Below are positions 1 through 11,532 of a DNA stretch of 64,000 bases, piece by piece; position 1 is the first letter of the stretch; each line of letters begins with the position of its first letter. This stretch comes from Rhizophagus irregularis (Eukaryota; Glomeromycota; Glomeromycetes; Glomerales; Glomeraceae), in NCBI RefSeq assembly GCF_026210795.1, contig NC_089439.1, positions 1,860,001 to 1,924,000 on the forward strand. The letters are read 5' to 3'. The notes beneath the pieces are model-generated. The model did no database searches. It worked only from the letters and a program-made list of their open reading frames with translations, and had not been told where the DNA came from. The translations under genes were made by a program, and so were the position numbers.

Positions 1-152
1 AATTACAAGATTTGTTATTTTTTTTATAGTATTACAAGATCCTATTTCTGATAGAGATTTAGTAAATGTAAGATAAAATTTATAATTATGTAAAAAAAAA
101 TCTCAATTATTTTTTAAAAAAAAAATAAAAAAAAAATAAAAAAAATGTAAAT

Positions 153-573
153 CCTCATGACTAAATTTAGGGGTATATCGATCATGAGTCACATTTATCA
201 CATCGAATTTTCTAATGTATTAGATCTGGAAACTAATAATATAATATGAATCTTTTTATTAAACTACCAAACTACCATCAAATTAAAAAAAAAACTTTTT
301 TATTATAAATTGCGTAATACCACTACAGAATCATTTCTCCTAAAATACCATTTCATTATTATCAGTTAAAAAATTTGTTTCATAAAGGAAATAAAATCTT
401 GAATCTTGATAAAAAAAAAATCTGATCTTGATATTAATATTGAAAATCCTCATGAGTCATTACTAATATTTATAGGGGTATATCGATGGTGAGTCATATT
501 TATCATATCATATCGATCGATTCCTAATTTTCTATGTATTAGATTTGGAAACTAGTAATATAAATCCTTTTAA
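153..573. repeat. Two direct copies of a ~110-bp intergenic repeat
   Basis: Copies at about 153-255 and 444-572 share the order: cctcatga, then aggggtatatcgat, then gtgag/gagtcacatttatca, then attttct..tgtattagat, then ggaaacta.taatat. They differ by small indels. No coding content is seen. Confidence 0.6.
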
Positions 574-791
574 CATTATAACTTCATTACAGGATCTTAA
601 AATATTATTTACAAGATTATCATATAAGAAAAAAGGAAATAATCACAAATAATAAAAATTCAACACTAATTCAACCGAAATACGCTTGATACTTTAAGAA
701 TATTAAGTATGAACTCTAAATTCGGGTTTCTTTTTTATGACGTACCAGTACTCACCAAACCTCCTTGTTAAGTCCTTTGTTAGAAAAATCT

Positions 792-947
792 ATGACCTCG
801 CATACTAAGAAAGCAACACCTGTAGTGTATACACTTTTGGCACTTCATGAAAGAATGATCATAATTAATGACAAAGAAGCATACAAAATCACTAGAAACC
901 AGGTGACAACTTCAAAATCAATTTGTGCACATGTAAACAATGAATAA
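792..947 (+). CDS. Weak short ORF, possible coding relic
   Basis: This 51-codon ORF starts at the ATG at 792; the open frame extends upstream to 765 without another ATG. The peptide has ordinary composition (segments such as KKATPVVYTLLALHER) and is less A/T-biased than random ORFs nearby. No domain, signal peptide or splice context is recognised. It could be a decayed exon or chance. Included only because its composition differs from its surroundings. Confidence 0.15.
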   Translation: MTSHTKKATPVVYTLLALHERMIIINDKEAYKITRNQVTTSKSICAHVNNE

Positions 948-1669
948 CACTCAATAATAAAATATAATAAATATAATATATTGTTATAATAATATTATTA
1001 AAATTTTATTAATTACATTATTATAGAATTTTATATATCATATCCAGATATACTTTTAAAAGCTGGAAATTGATCATCTAGGGTTGAGTTCATGCAGTTA
1101 CAGGTCATCAAATTGTGTGACCCAACCCAACTAAATACGAGTCGGATTAATAATCCAGGTTTGACCCGACCCTTTCGGAACACTAAGTTAATTTCTAGTA
1201 AAAAAATCATTTATCACTCGAGGGTGATTTGTGGTTAGATCGTTCATTGTTTAGAGTGAATAAAAGCAATTAACATGATTAGAATATAAAATAATTATAA
1301 CGTATTTTATGTTCAACAACTTATGTAGGTTACTCCTATGACATTCGAAATAAAATAATTTTTAAATTTTATTTTTTATTTTTATTTTTAACATGACGAC
1401 AGAAACTAGAAATAGAAAAAGCCTATAAAGTTATATCCTAAACTAAAAAAAAACAAAATGTTTGAGGCCAACTTAAATAAATATATTATCGAAAGATGTT
1501 TTCGTTCTTCTATATGGTCAAAGTTGTCATCTCATGAGCGCCGCAATGTAGCCAAATAAAATATTACATAATTGATATTCAAACCCTTTATTTTCAGTAC
1601 ACAAGAAAATGACAATAGATTTGGTAAATTCTTGTATTAGCAATGATTCATGCATCAGCAACTAGGAAA

Positions 1670-1995
1670 ATGCTAGTACCCCGGTACTATTCAAGAAAGT
1701 CTGCTTAGATTGAATAGTACCCGGGGGGATACTATAGAAGGAGGGTAGTACCATTAAAAGGGGGTATATTGGAAGGGATACATTTGATTTTGTTACAATT
1801 AAATAAATTAGTGCATAAATTTGATTAATTTTAAGTCAGAATATGGTTAGTATCCGGGGTACTATTCAAAATCGAATTTTGATTAGTACCGGGGTATTTT
1901 TCAAAATACCCGAATATGAATTTGAATAATACCCCGGTACTATTTGAAGGGGTACTATTATAAGGGGTACTGTATGCAGCGCTATACGGTACACC
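1670..1995. repeat. Cluster of GC-rich hairpins built on AGTACCCCGGTACT
   Basis: The motif agtaccccggtactattcaa and its complement recur at 1674-1694, 1711-1730, 1848-1870, 1887-1900 and 1931-1955. The first pair forms a stem of about 17 bp (gtaccccggtactattcaa facing ttgaatagtacccgggg) with a loop of about 16 bases. Further variants (ggggtactattataagggg, cggtacaccc) follow to 1995. It is probably a degraded, palindrome-rich miniature element; no clear ends or target-site duplication were found. Confidence 0.55.
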
Positions 1996-2574
1996 CATCA
2001 CTTGTGTTATGATAAATTGGCCATCAAGATTTTTTTATTAATACTTGAGATTTGACTGGTATAATACTGCTGATATCTTGTATTCATCTTTACATTAAGT
2101 AATTTTTCATCAAAAGATATCTGAGGCAAAGTAATAGATGTGGAATTTATAGTGTATTTATAGTGATTTTATAGACTTATAATGATTCTTTATCAAGTTA
2201 TATAAAAAAATAAATGGATTCATTTTTTTTATATCAAAGCATGTAAAAAGATGTATACACATTTTTACTTTACAAATATAATATATGCAAGTTAAAAATA
2301 AATTTTTCATTGATACATTGATTAAAAAAAGCTATTTTTAGAATATACTGACTACTTTGATAAAATGTTTCCTTTATTTTACTCCTTTAATTTGATATTG
2401 TAACGAACGATCGATCACGTGACCAGAATTCAATTTAATCACGGGATTGTTGATCTATATTTCAAATGTTACGAATGTTACGAATGTTACGAATGTTTGA
2501 TATGTTTAACATATTTAACATATGCAACATATTAAATATGTTCAACATATCAAATATATGTAACATATCAAATA

Positions 2575-2589
2575 TGTTTAATTTATTAA
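2575..2589. repeat. Left target-site duplication of the LINE
   Basis: The 15-mer tgtttaatttattaa is identical to 9700-9714. It sits exactly where LINE-derived sequence begins on this side, and the bases beyond it differ (a versus g upstream, g versus a downstream). Confidence 0.85.
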
Positions 2590-2940
2590 GGCAAACATGG
2601 CATAGTAGCCTTTATCTTTATTAAATTTATTAATCGGTCTTACAAAAAATATAAAATAAAATTTTCAAAGTACAAAAAAGAAAAACAAAATTAACTAAAA
2701 ACAAAACTATATAGTTTCCAAAATAGTAATAAAGTTATAAAATTAATTCGAAAAGGAAAAAATCGCATAACACTAAAACTATCCTGATCCCCGCCTAGAT
2801 ATATTCCAACCTAAGAAGAAGCAACTATGCAAACGAACCAACGAACAATGCGCCCATTATTAAAATTGACACACTACCCTGCTAAAGCTGTTAGTAAGTT
2901 GCACCGTTAGATGATCCATAAAACCCGAATAGTAATTAAA

Positions 2941-5900
2941 TCAAGGCAAACCATATTTCATCGAGCTCTTTAAATAATCAACGTCAGAATCACGTGCAGC
3001 GTCAGAAAGGGTCGGAGGAGGTAATGTTAAGCAAGGTAAGTACGTGGACTTTGGCAAATTAGAAGGCCGAGAAAGTTTCAGTTTATGAGTAATGTTCATC
3101 ACGTCTTCCCATTTAAATTTATCATAGGAGCGCGGTAGCCAAATTCTTTTTCTGAACTTTTGGATAAAGTGATTGTGGATGGCAGAGATAACCTTCATTA
3201 CAGAGTTTCGTGGAACTGAGAATTCTTCGAAGTATTCAACAAAGGATTTTGGAAGGCAGCCACGGACAAGACTATATGAGGCCCAATTCGAAGAAAAAAA
3301 GGACCAGCAAGAAAGAGATTTAAATTTGTTAATAATTAAAGAGGGATCTTTATGAACGAGATCACCAGTTTCTTGGAGTTTGTTGATAAAGTGTTTTTGG
3401 TAGGAGAGGAGAATCTATTTTGTAGCGATTCGTTTACATTTGCACATAAACAAGTGCATGAAGTTTTCCTTGAAGTCGAGGCATGAACGACATGATAAAA
3501 TGTCGATATACAAGTTCAGGCGAATTCTTTTAAGATGTTCTAAGGTAGGTAAATCTTCCAAAAAGAGTTTGAATTTGAAGGTGTGATGAGAGGAAGCATG
3601 AGCACGAGTAAAGGAGGCATCATGCTGAGGTTCAGCGTTTAACAAGAACCAGGTAAGATCCCAATCAATCACAAAATCTGAAAAGAAAGATAAAGTAATG
3701 GTAAAGTTAAAACGTGATAAACGCGTTAATCTATGCATCCACTGCATCTTCGAATATTGCTTGAACAGGTGTCGAGGGTTGGATTCGCATAAAATGTCAT
3801 CATATTTTAGTATGAAATCGTGAGGAGATACTTGATCCAGATCAGAAAGAAGAATTGTTGAAGAAGAAGTATGCGCAGAATTGGCCATAGAGTCCGCGTA
3901 GTCATTATAAAAATTACCAGAGTGCCCTTTCACTTTAACTGCCGTGACGGATAGTGACTTGGATGAAATAAGATGCTCAATAATAGCCCAGAGTTCGAAA
4001 TTGGTGGTCTTGTAATAGAGCTGACTATTGGAATAAGAAGAAGTAACATATAGACGAAGACCATCTATGGCAAATTGAGAATCAGTATGAATAGTGACCA
4101 TCGAAAAGGGAGGAGTAACTGTAAGGGCAGCATGTATAGCTGTGATTTCAGCTCTAGTTGAGGAAGGCTAATTATTGATAACTCCATGAGCGTGAGCAGC
4201 GATAGATTGGAAAAAGCCAGCGCCATCAAGGACTTGCACCCAAGACCAACCCATTGAAACTTCGGGAGTGCCAAGGTTAATTAAAGAGCCATCAGTATAA
4301 AAACAATAATGGTTGTCAGGAGGAGTCATTAACGGAGAAGCAGCAAAAGCAAGGGAGGCAGCCTCATCCACGGAGGGGAGGAGAGAAGGAGAAGGAGGAG
4401 TAACCACATCTACTTGTGAAAAATCGGGTTGAATATAAAAATGACTATAATTTGATCTTACAGTCTCGTCAAGGTCTGCCCAAGTAAAGGGAGAAGTAAT
4501 AACGGTGGTGTCATGTTTAATGCGCTCCTGCGTTGTTGGAAGAAGTAAGGATCTAAGAGGAGAAAGCTTTGGGATGATGCATAAAGGAGTAACATCTGTT
4601 GGATTGTTTTTAGTATGGGTAACCAGTACATGTTTAGAACAACCGGGACAAGGAGAAAGTGTGATAACATCATTAGGTTGAGTCACACAATCAGAGGTCC
4701 AATGGACAATCTTGCAGGAATATTGCTGTTTGCTGAGCTGTTTTCCAAAAAGAGGAGAGCCATCTTCGTCCAAGGTTACGATCCATTTCATTGATTTTCT
4801 AGAGGAACCAAAAGCTGGAACCAAGTCTATGTTAGAAGAAATAGCATCAGAGGAAAACTGATCCAAAAGTAGAGTTGGAATTAGGAAAGTGACACATCCG
4901 TGAATGTCGTTAAACCACTTATGTGGGAGGGCACGATGACCTTTCCTACTCGGCAGATTAGATAGGTAAACATTCCAAGTGATCATATGGGTTCCTTGAG
5001 GCGTGATGAATTGGGATAAATAATATAGTTGCAAACTTCTCAGACGTCGGCGGAAGTAGGATATAAAAATTTTTGGAGTCATAACATCAAATAAAGGCGT
5101 ATGACCATCAGATATAGTGAGGTCAGGCAAAGTTGATAGTTGTGAACGTAACAACTTGAATGGTATGGTGGACAGAAGAGCAATAGTACAAGCGATATAA
5201 TCCTGTTTAAAAGCAAATAGTTTAGACCATAAAGCCCAATCTTTAACTAACAACGGGAAATAGGAATCAAAAAAAAAGAAAATTGAATTAAATGTAATCT
5301 ATATAAAAACAAATTTTTCATAAAAGAAGAAGAATTAGCTAACAAAAATAAATTAGTTAAATGTGTTTGTGATTGATGAAAAAATAAATTAATCAATCCC
5401 AGGCCTTGAGACAAAAACAATATAGAGTCAGGGAGCATGCGTGAGAAGTTGGCCTTATGTTTAACCACAGAACGGATACTGCTGGTTGCCGAGGCACATT
5501 CAGATTCAGAGAGGTGAGTGACTTGCATACGATATTCCAATTTGGAATAAGAACGGTATTGTGCATATAAACAACTTGTTTTGCAAACAGTTTGGCGGGG
5601 CGAACGGTAGCCGCGAAAGAATTGCATTCACGAGCAACTTGTTTCTTGACAAAATCGCGAGAACTAACGACATTGAACCAGACGCCCAGAAAACGGAAAG
5701 AGCTATTCATGGAGATAGGCACAATAGAAATGGAAGGAACTTTGTTCAGTCCAGATAGGTGCAAGTCAAACACGACAGGAGAAGGTGAAGCAGCTGAAGA
5801 AGGAGGCAACGCATTAGTAATTAAACATATTTGTTGTGATTAGCGGAAGTGTTATTAATTTGATAAAATTCTTCCGTAATAGAGAGCATAGATTCCATTC

Positions 5901-8481
5901 CAGACTTTGAAGACAAAATTAAAGTGAAATCATCCATAAAGACCAAGTTGTTGATTCGTAATCCATCTGAACTTGTCTCAGCCAAGGGATTAGATAAAGA
6001 GGGAGCATGAAGTATATATGGATCCATCATTTCATTCTTAAGAACAGTCAATAAAGGGTCTATATATATAACCCAAAGTAAAGGAGAGATAACTTCACCT
6101 TGATCTATATTAATGCAAACACGGTAAGAAGGAGTGATTCCATGAGCGGTGAAAACACGATTAAAGCATTTCACGAAAAGGGATAATATAAGCTTGATAG
6201 CAAATGCAAGAAGTTTAATGCGTTCTAAAGCATAACGCAACATCTTGAGATCAACTGAGTCAAAAGCCTTCGAAATATCTTGCGAAAGGACCCAGAGCAA
6301 CGATTTGTTGACATGAGCATTATGGATAATAGATTCGAGTATGATGATAGGGTCGCGACAAGTCAAGAACCATCAGGGAAACCGGCGAAGTTTTCTCCTT
6401 TAAGGACTTCATTTGAAGCCAAAATGGAAGCGAGACGATTATAGAAGAGCTTGACTAAAGATTTTCTAATTACTTCGAGCAGAGTAATCGGTATTGTGTT
6501 TTTTAATTGACATTTCCATTCATAAGGTTTAGGGATAGGGAAAACCATAGCTTGATGACATAAATCAGGGATATCTGCAATGCGAAAACAGAATTGGACT
6601 AAAATTAAAACCAAAGCGGATGTGTTGGGATCCAAATGTTTGAGCATCTCATAGGTGATCATAGAAGAACCAGAAGCTTTGTCATTTGGCATAGACGAGA
6701 CTGTAGACAACCATTCTTCTAAGGTAGGAGGATCCATCAAAGAATTATAAATAGAAGAATCCACATCATCCATAGGATGATAGGCAGAAAACCATCTGTC
6801 AGGAAGAGCAGAAATGTTATTGGGAGGAGATGATTTTATGGGAACAGAGTTCTGGAAATGGTTGATAACGGCGTCATCAATATCATGCGGGTCCGTCAAG
6901 AGTTTTGGTTGTGTAGGGTGGTCAATAAAAATACGATCCAAAGTAATACGACGTTGAGTCCTTGAAAGGGCAGAATCAATAAATGAGGAGATATCAGTTT
7001 TGAAATTGTTATCCCTATCATCCAATTTAGCACGAATGGAAGAATCTTGAAAATCTTTTTTATTAAGAAGAAGAAGTCCATGGAGGGCATTGGAAATAGT
7101 CTTTAAAAATTTTAATAAAAAATTAAAACCGGCTTGCCTACATGTGGATAATGAAGCAGGTAAAATAGGGGGAGAAGGAATAACCTTCTTATAAAGATAA
7201 AGAATTTTTTGAAGGCGAATGAAATGAGTGGACCAAACACGTTCATATCTACTATAATATGTGGAAGGATATTTTCGCAATAAGCGTATCGAATGCAAAA
7301 GACGGCTAAGGAAACGATAATGTTGAGTTAAAGTTTTCAAATCCTTAAGCACTGTAGGCGTATGTTGATTTCCAACCGTGACAGATGGGAGAGAGGCATT
7401 AGCAGCTTTCACGATGCGAGAATGTAAATATTCGCATTGTTGATTGATATGCTATGATGAGAAGGTTGACGAAGGTACGTCGCATAAAGAGTCAGTGTGA
7501 ATAGAAAAGGAATCCCATTGTTGAGCTGTGACTGAATCAAATTTAAAAATGCGGCAAGTTTGACGTTGAAGTTGTTTAGCACGAGCAACCTTAATAGACA
7601 CAACCAAGAGCGAATCATTAAAGTACGTGATGATAGGATTATGATCAGAAGAGCAGGTATCTTGGGCGTCAAATATATAGGAAGTGAGAGCAAAGCTTTT
7701 TAGTATCGGGCAAGACCAAACATAATCAATACGAGTAACTTGGTCATTACGGTGAAAGGTGCCTAAGGAATCAGAAGCGTTAACAGGAAGAGTTTCTTCA
7801 TAACCATGAGATAAAAGATGATATAACAAATGATAAGCTCGTTGAGAAGCAGTAGAAGGGCGATTAAAGTAAATAGGATAATAGGTATCTAGGTGCATAT
7901 TAAAATCTCCACAAATGGTGTGGTAAAAATTTAATTGCTTAGTTTGCACCAATAATTGTAAAAGAAGATCAATGGTTTCTGATCGTAATATAGAATCAGA
8001 AATAGGGGGAATATAAATAACGAAAATGCGTAATTTAATGTTACCTTTAAAATAAAGGTCAACAGATAAAATACGCGAGAAATGTGAAACAAAATCTTAT
8101 ACATGAGAAGCAAGGGATTTTTCAATAAAAAGGAAAACGCCACCAGTAGATTTAACTTGTTTGGTATTATCCAAATCAGATGAAAAGACAGTATAATTAG
8201 GAAGGCGTTTAGAAAGAAAGTGAATTTGTTTAGGGGATAAATGGGTATCTACAATACCACAAATGAAATATGTTTAAGATTGAAAAAATTTGAAATTTGT
8301 TCAATTTTAACTTGGCTATTGTGACGAAGACCATTAACATTAAAGGATGAAATATTAAAAGAATTGGGAATAGGAGAAGAATTTAAAGTAGTAAATAAAG
8401 ATTCATGTTCTGAAAAATTATATATATCTATAGGGTTGGGGGGTTTCGAACAAATGTATCATAATTAAAATTGTCTGACAT
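2941..8481 (-). pseudogene. LINE ORF2: endonuclease, reverse transcriptase, RNase H (broken)
   Basis: ORF2 probably begins at ATG 8481 and ends at 2941. The endonuclease shows SSFNVNGLRH near the N-terminus, then GDFN, RIDYVW and SDHNP (7620-7890), the expected catalytic set. The reverse transcriptase (about 7400-5400) shows DISKAFDSVD, QGEVISPLLW and an FMDD box in place of the usual FADD/YADD. RNase H (about 4350-3880) retains YTDGS, RAE, HTDSQ and YADSMAN, all four acidic positions. A CxxC..H..C motif follows near 3430-3500. In-frame stops lie near 8097, 7452, 4168 and 3415. Frame changes occur near 8413 (C run), 8270, 6363, 5815, 5400 and 5250. Several stops look like CAA/CAG to TAA/TAG changes. 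Between lesions the protein is well preserved, which suggests a fairly recent death. Confidence 0.9.
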
Positions 8482-8528
8482 TAGAACACAATGATAATAA
8501 AGAACGGGGAGGGAAATTGAAGAATCAG

Positions 8529-9699
8529 TTATTGTGAAGGAGCTGAACCAGCTCGATCGGAGGGAGAACCTTTAAGAGAAGCAATAAAGCCTTGAATGGA
8601 TCTAGTAAGCAATTGTAAAGTATCTTTAATCGCTTTTTGGTCATTAATAACTGAATTCAATTTGTCTTGCGGGGAAGGGTTGGGGTTGGATGCCGGAGTA
8701 GAGTTTGAAGTTTTATTAGGTACCGGTAAAGGGGAAGAGGACAATTTTTGAGCTGAATGTAAAGGAGCATTGGGATGTGGAATTAAAGTACCAGTTTCAG
8801 GAGGATCTTCTTCCATCCGGTCAGTATCAGAATTGACAACAGGTGTAAGGGGAGGGTTAATGCCTAAACATGCTTTTATAGCGGAAAGTCGCTGGTTATT
8901 AAGTTTGAGATTCGAGATGCGGAATTCAACCTGAGCAACATCATGTTGAAGGTTTTTCAATACGTTGAGAATATTAAGGGCAGCCTCAAGGGCACTAGAA
9001 GAATTTGAATCAGGGAGTGGAGCGCGAGCAATGGACGAAAAGGAAACAGATCTATCTTTGCCTTTTTGATTATTGGAAGGCGTACGGTCATGAGCAAATG
9101 AGGAGGACCTAGCTGAGCCAGAGGAAGAGGGTTTAGTATTATTATTATGATCATTATTATTAGATCGATTAGATCTAGAATTAGAACATTGAGCAGAGGC
9201 AGAACGATCACAGGATTTGGACCTAGAGCGGGAGCGAAAATTATTTCGTTATGATCATTGTTGAGTAGATTTTTGGCTGATATTAAAACGTTCTTTGAGG
9301 GCAGCAACAGGATCACGTGTACGAGAATGACCATGACATTGATTGAGAGGACAGGAGGTAGGAGCACTACCAAGTTTACCACATCTATGGCAAAGAGCTT
9401 TAGAATCATTAGATGTACGTCATCGAAGAGTACGATCTTGAAAGCCAATTGTTTGTTCCATAGCGGCATCCATAGTAGTTTGAGAGTTGAAAGTAACGTA
9501 AGCCCAGGGTTTGGGTTTATATGAATTTAGGGAAAGAGGAATGTTAATAGCTTTAGCCCCATGTTCTTTGACCAACGGAGCAAGATGGATATCTTTGGTA
9601 TTAGCTAGAAGTTCAGAGAGAATTGCAACGAACTCTCTGCGGGCAGCTTTTTGATCTACAGAGTAATGACAAGGGGTGACTTGTAAACAGGTGGAAAAG
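8529..9699 (-). pseudogene. LINE ORF1: RRM-like and zinc-knuckle RNA-binding protein (truncated, broken)
   Basis: The reading frame runs from the truncated 5' end to a stop at 8529. An N-terminal part (about 9690-9430) resembles an RRM-like fold, with the segment KPKPWAYVTFNSQTTMDAAM. A cysteine-rich knuckle follows (CHRCGKLGS..TSCPLNQC, about 9330-9400), then a Ser/Arg/Asn-rich tract, then a heptad-like C-terminal segment (HDVAQVEFRISNLKLNNQR). Three in-frame stops lie near 9420, 9256 and 9250. No start Met remains because the element is 5'-truncated. In LINEs this protein binds element RNA; this copy is dead. Confidence 0.75.
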
Positions 9700-9714
9700 T
9701 GTTTAATTTATTAA
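9700..9714. repeat. Right target-site duplication of the LINE
   Basis: The 15-mer tgtttaatttattaa matches 2575-2589 exactly. Joining the flanks across one copy restores a continuous field of atatgttta palindromes. Confidence 0.85.
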
Positions 9715-10195
9715 ATATGTTTAATATATGCAATATGTTAGATATATTTAACATTAATTAATTAGAGTAAAATAATTATAAATAGTGGAGCATTTGTAGC
9801 AAAACGAAATGTAGTTAAATGAAGTTCAAGTAAAAGAGTTTTCTTAATAAAAATGGTTCTAATGATTATGTTAAATAAACTGTTGTTTGAATTTAACAAA
9901 ATATAAATTTGTTATCCTTTATTCATGTTGGGAGTATATGCCGACGTACAGTGCTATACTACACGTCTGATTGGATTGTTTATTAAGTGTTTATACATAT
10001 AGTTTATTTATTGATTATACCCGCCTACCTATATACCTTCTGCTTACCCTTTTCCATTTGTTTACGTTTGTAAACGCTAAATAACTGGCTATAACAATAT
10101 AGTCCATCAGAAAAAAACATTTCACTTGCAATTACATTATTATTATCAACATCTTTTTTTTTAATTTTTTTAAGAATTTAGATTTTAGAATTCTT
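9715..10195. other. Intergenic, no gene seen
   Basis: Continuation of the atatgtt-type pre-insertion sequence, then AT-rich DNA with no ORF or splice pattern worth reporting. The last bases are presumably 3' UTR of the minus-strand gene ending at 10196. Confidence 0.5.
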
Positions 10196-10744
10196 TTATT
10201 TTTTGTAGATGATAACTCCTACAATTTGTGAGTCAATTTTTCTTGATAATTTTCCTGATTTGATTGCTAGCTGATTCTTATCCACAGATGCTTTGGGTGT
10301 CACTTTATTGTCATCAATCAACTTCTTACCATTCGTGGCTTGTGGACCATAAGCAGAATCATAATCATCAACCACATTTCTAATTCCATTACGAGAGTGA
10401 TGTACCACATCCTTCCACATTCTATGATCTTCACTAAGATTAAGGTGGTCATGCTGTTCCAGCAAGGTTTCAGGAATGTGATATACGATTATAGCAGGTG
10501 AGTTCAGAACTCGTTGCCGAGCAAACTTGACCACATCAGTTCTGCCACCAAAGTCTTGTCTTCTTCTATATTCACCAAAATCTATGCCCTCCATTATAAT
10601 GTTTTTAGCACCCCACAAGTTTGTAGTGTGATAAAACAAGGTGAATTCATCAGCTTGTCGGGCAAGTTCTGTCTGAAGTAAGAGTCTAAGCTCATTATCA
10701 TTGCCACTTACAGGCTCCTTATTCCCAGTAAGAAAAATTGTATA
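10196..10744 (-). CDS. 3' exon of a DUF3990-like (ADP-ribosyltransferase-fold-like) protein
   Basis: The open frame enters through a probable 3' splice site (ttttcag, 10745-10747) in phase 0 and runs 182 codons to the stop. The N-terminal part reads LLLQTELARQADEFTLFYHT, and the core contains FYHTTNLWGAKNIIMEGIDF and RRRQDFGG, which resembles the start of DUF3990 proteins (YHGT..A..I...GID.....DFG.GFY). Here the GFY element is replaced by GRTDVV, so any enzymatic site may be altered. A conserved-looking segment IIVYHIPETLLEQHDHLNLS follows. No ATG lies in this exon, and the 5' exons were not found in the AT-rich DNA upstream, so the gene is partial or broken. Family assignment is by motif recall and is moderate. 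Confidence 0.55.
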   Translation of the reverse strand, partial: YTIFLTGNKEPVSGNDNELRLLLQTELARQADEFTLFYHTTNLWGAKNIIMEGIDFGEYRRRQDFGGRTDVVKFARQRVLNSPAIIVYHIPETLLEQHDHLNLSEDHRMWKDVVHHSRNGIRNVVDDYDSAYGPQATNGKKLIDDNKVTPKASVDKNQLAIKSGKLSRKIDSQIVGVIIYKK

Positions 10745-11167
10745 CTGAAAATATACTAAAAATATACTGAATTTTAATAATATATAAAGTTTAATAAATG
10801 TATTATTTAAGTATAATTTGGGTATATTTTTTATAAGTTAATTATATACATAATTAATACTGAAAATATGTTTAAATATATTGTTTTTGATATGGAAATA
10901 ACTTACAAAACATCCTTAAATTTTGCCCGTTTAAGTATATTTTAAGTGTAAATATTTTATATTTATTTTATTATTAATTTCTACTTTAGTTTAAGTATAA
11001 TAAACGGATATATTATATATTAAAAAGTATATTTGAATATATTAAAATGCATTATCAGTATACTTTACATACATTTTAATAATATATTAATTATGATTCA
11101 AATCGAAACAATGTATATTTTTAGTTGAATTAAAGGTTATTTAATTTATAATAAACTAATATTTATT

Positions 11168-11532
11168 GTACATTTTGATAATAAAAGGATTATGCAATGA
11201 GTATTTAATATACATGTTATAGATATGGTTTAATTATATTTTAATTATTTTCAGTACGTTAAAAAAGGTTATTTTAATTATAATAAATTGTACATTTTAA
11301 TAATAAAAAGATTATTTAATAAACATGTTATAGATATGGTTTAATTATATTTTAATTATTTTCAGTGCATTAAAAAAGGGTATTTTAATTATAATAAATT
11401 GTACATTTTGATAATAAAAAGATTATTTAATAAACATGTTATAGATATGGTTTAATTATATTTTAATTATTTTCAGTGCATTAAAAAAGGTTATTTTAAT
11501 TATAATAAATTAATTTTTTGTGTACATTTTAA
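11168..11532. repeat. ~111-122 bp tandem repeat, three units plus a partial
   Basis: Units start at gtacatttt (11168, 11290, 11401, partial 11522). Each contains ataataaaaagattatt, aacatgttatagatatgg, ttaattattttcagt and ttaaaaaaggttattttaa. The second and third units differ by only a few bases, so duplication is recent. Confidence 0.75.

Larger units (their letters stand above)
1..2574. other. AT-rich intergenic region left of the LINE
   Basis: Apart from the repeats, hairpins and one weak ORF listed separately, this stretch is AT-rich noncoding DNA with long A and T runs. At 2465-2575 there are short iterations (gttacgaat three times, then several aacatat / atatgtt palindromes). This motif field is interrupted by the LINE and resumes at 9700-9760. 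No convincing gene was found. Confidence 0.6.
2590..9699 (-). mobile_element. 5'-truncated, decayed LINE retrotransposon (APE endonuclease, RT, RNase H)
   Basis: A minus-strand non-LTR retrotransposon of about 7.1 kb bounded by a perfect 15-bp target-site duplication. From its 5' end (9699) it carries the remainder of ORF1 (RRM-like part, cysteine knuckle, Ser/Arg-rich tract), then ORF2 with an APE-type endonuclease, a reverse transcriptase and an RNase H plus a C-terminal Cys/His motif, then about 350 bases of 3' UTR (2590-2940). ORF1 has no start codon inside the element, so the copy is 5'-truncated, as is typical of target-primed reverse transcription. The 3' end has no poly(A) tail, ending ...ccatgtttgcc next to the duplication. 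Both ORFs are broken by several stops and frameshifts, so the copy cannot be autonomous. Overall organisation matches the LINE type common in Rhizophagus genomes; the exact clade is not assigned. Confidence 0.92.

Noticed and set aside
8957-9469. 170-codon hydrophobic ORF in LINE ORF1
   Set aside because: It is the alternate frame of the cysteine-knuckle and Ser/Arg-rich ORF1.
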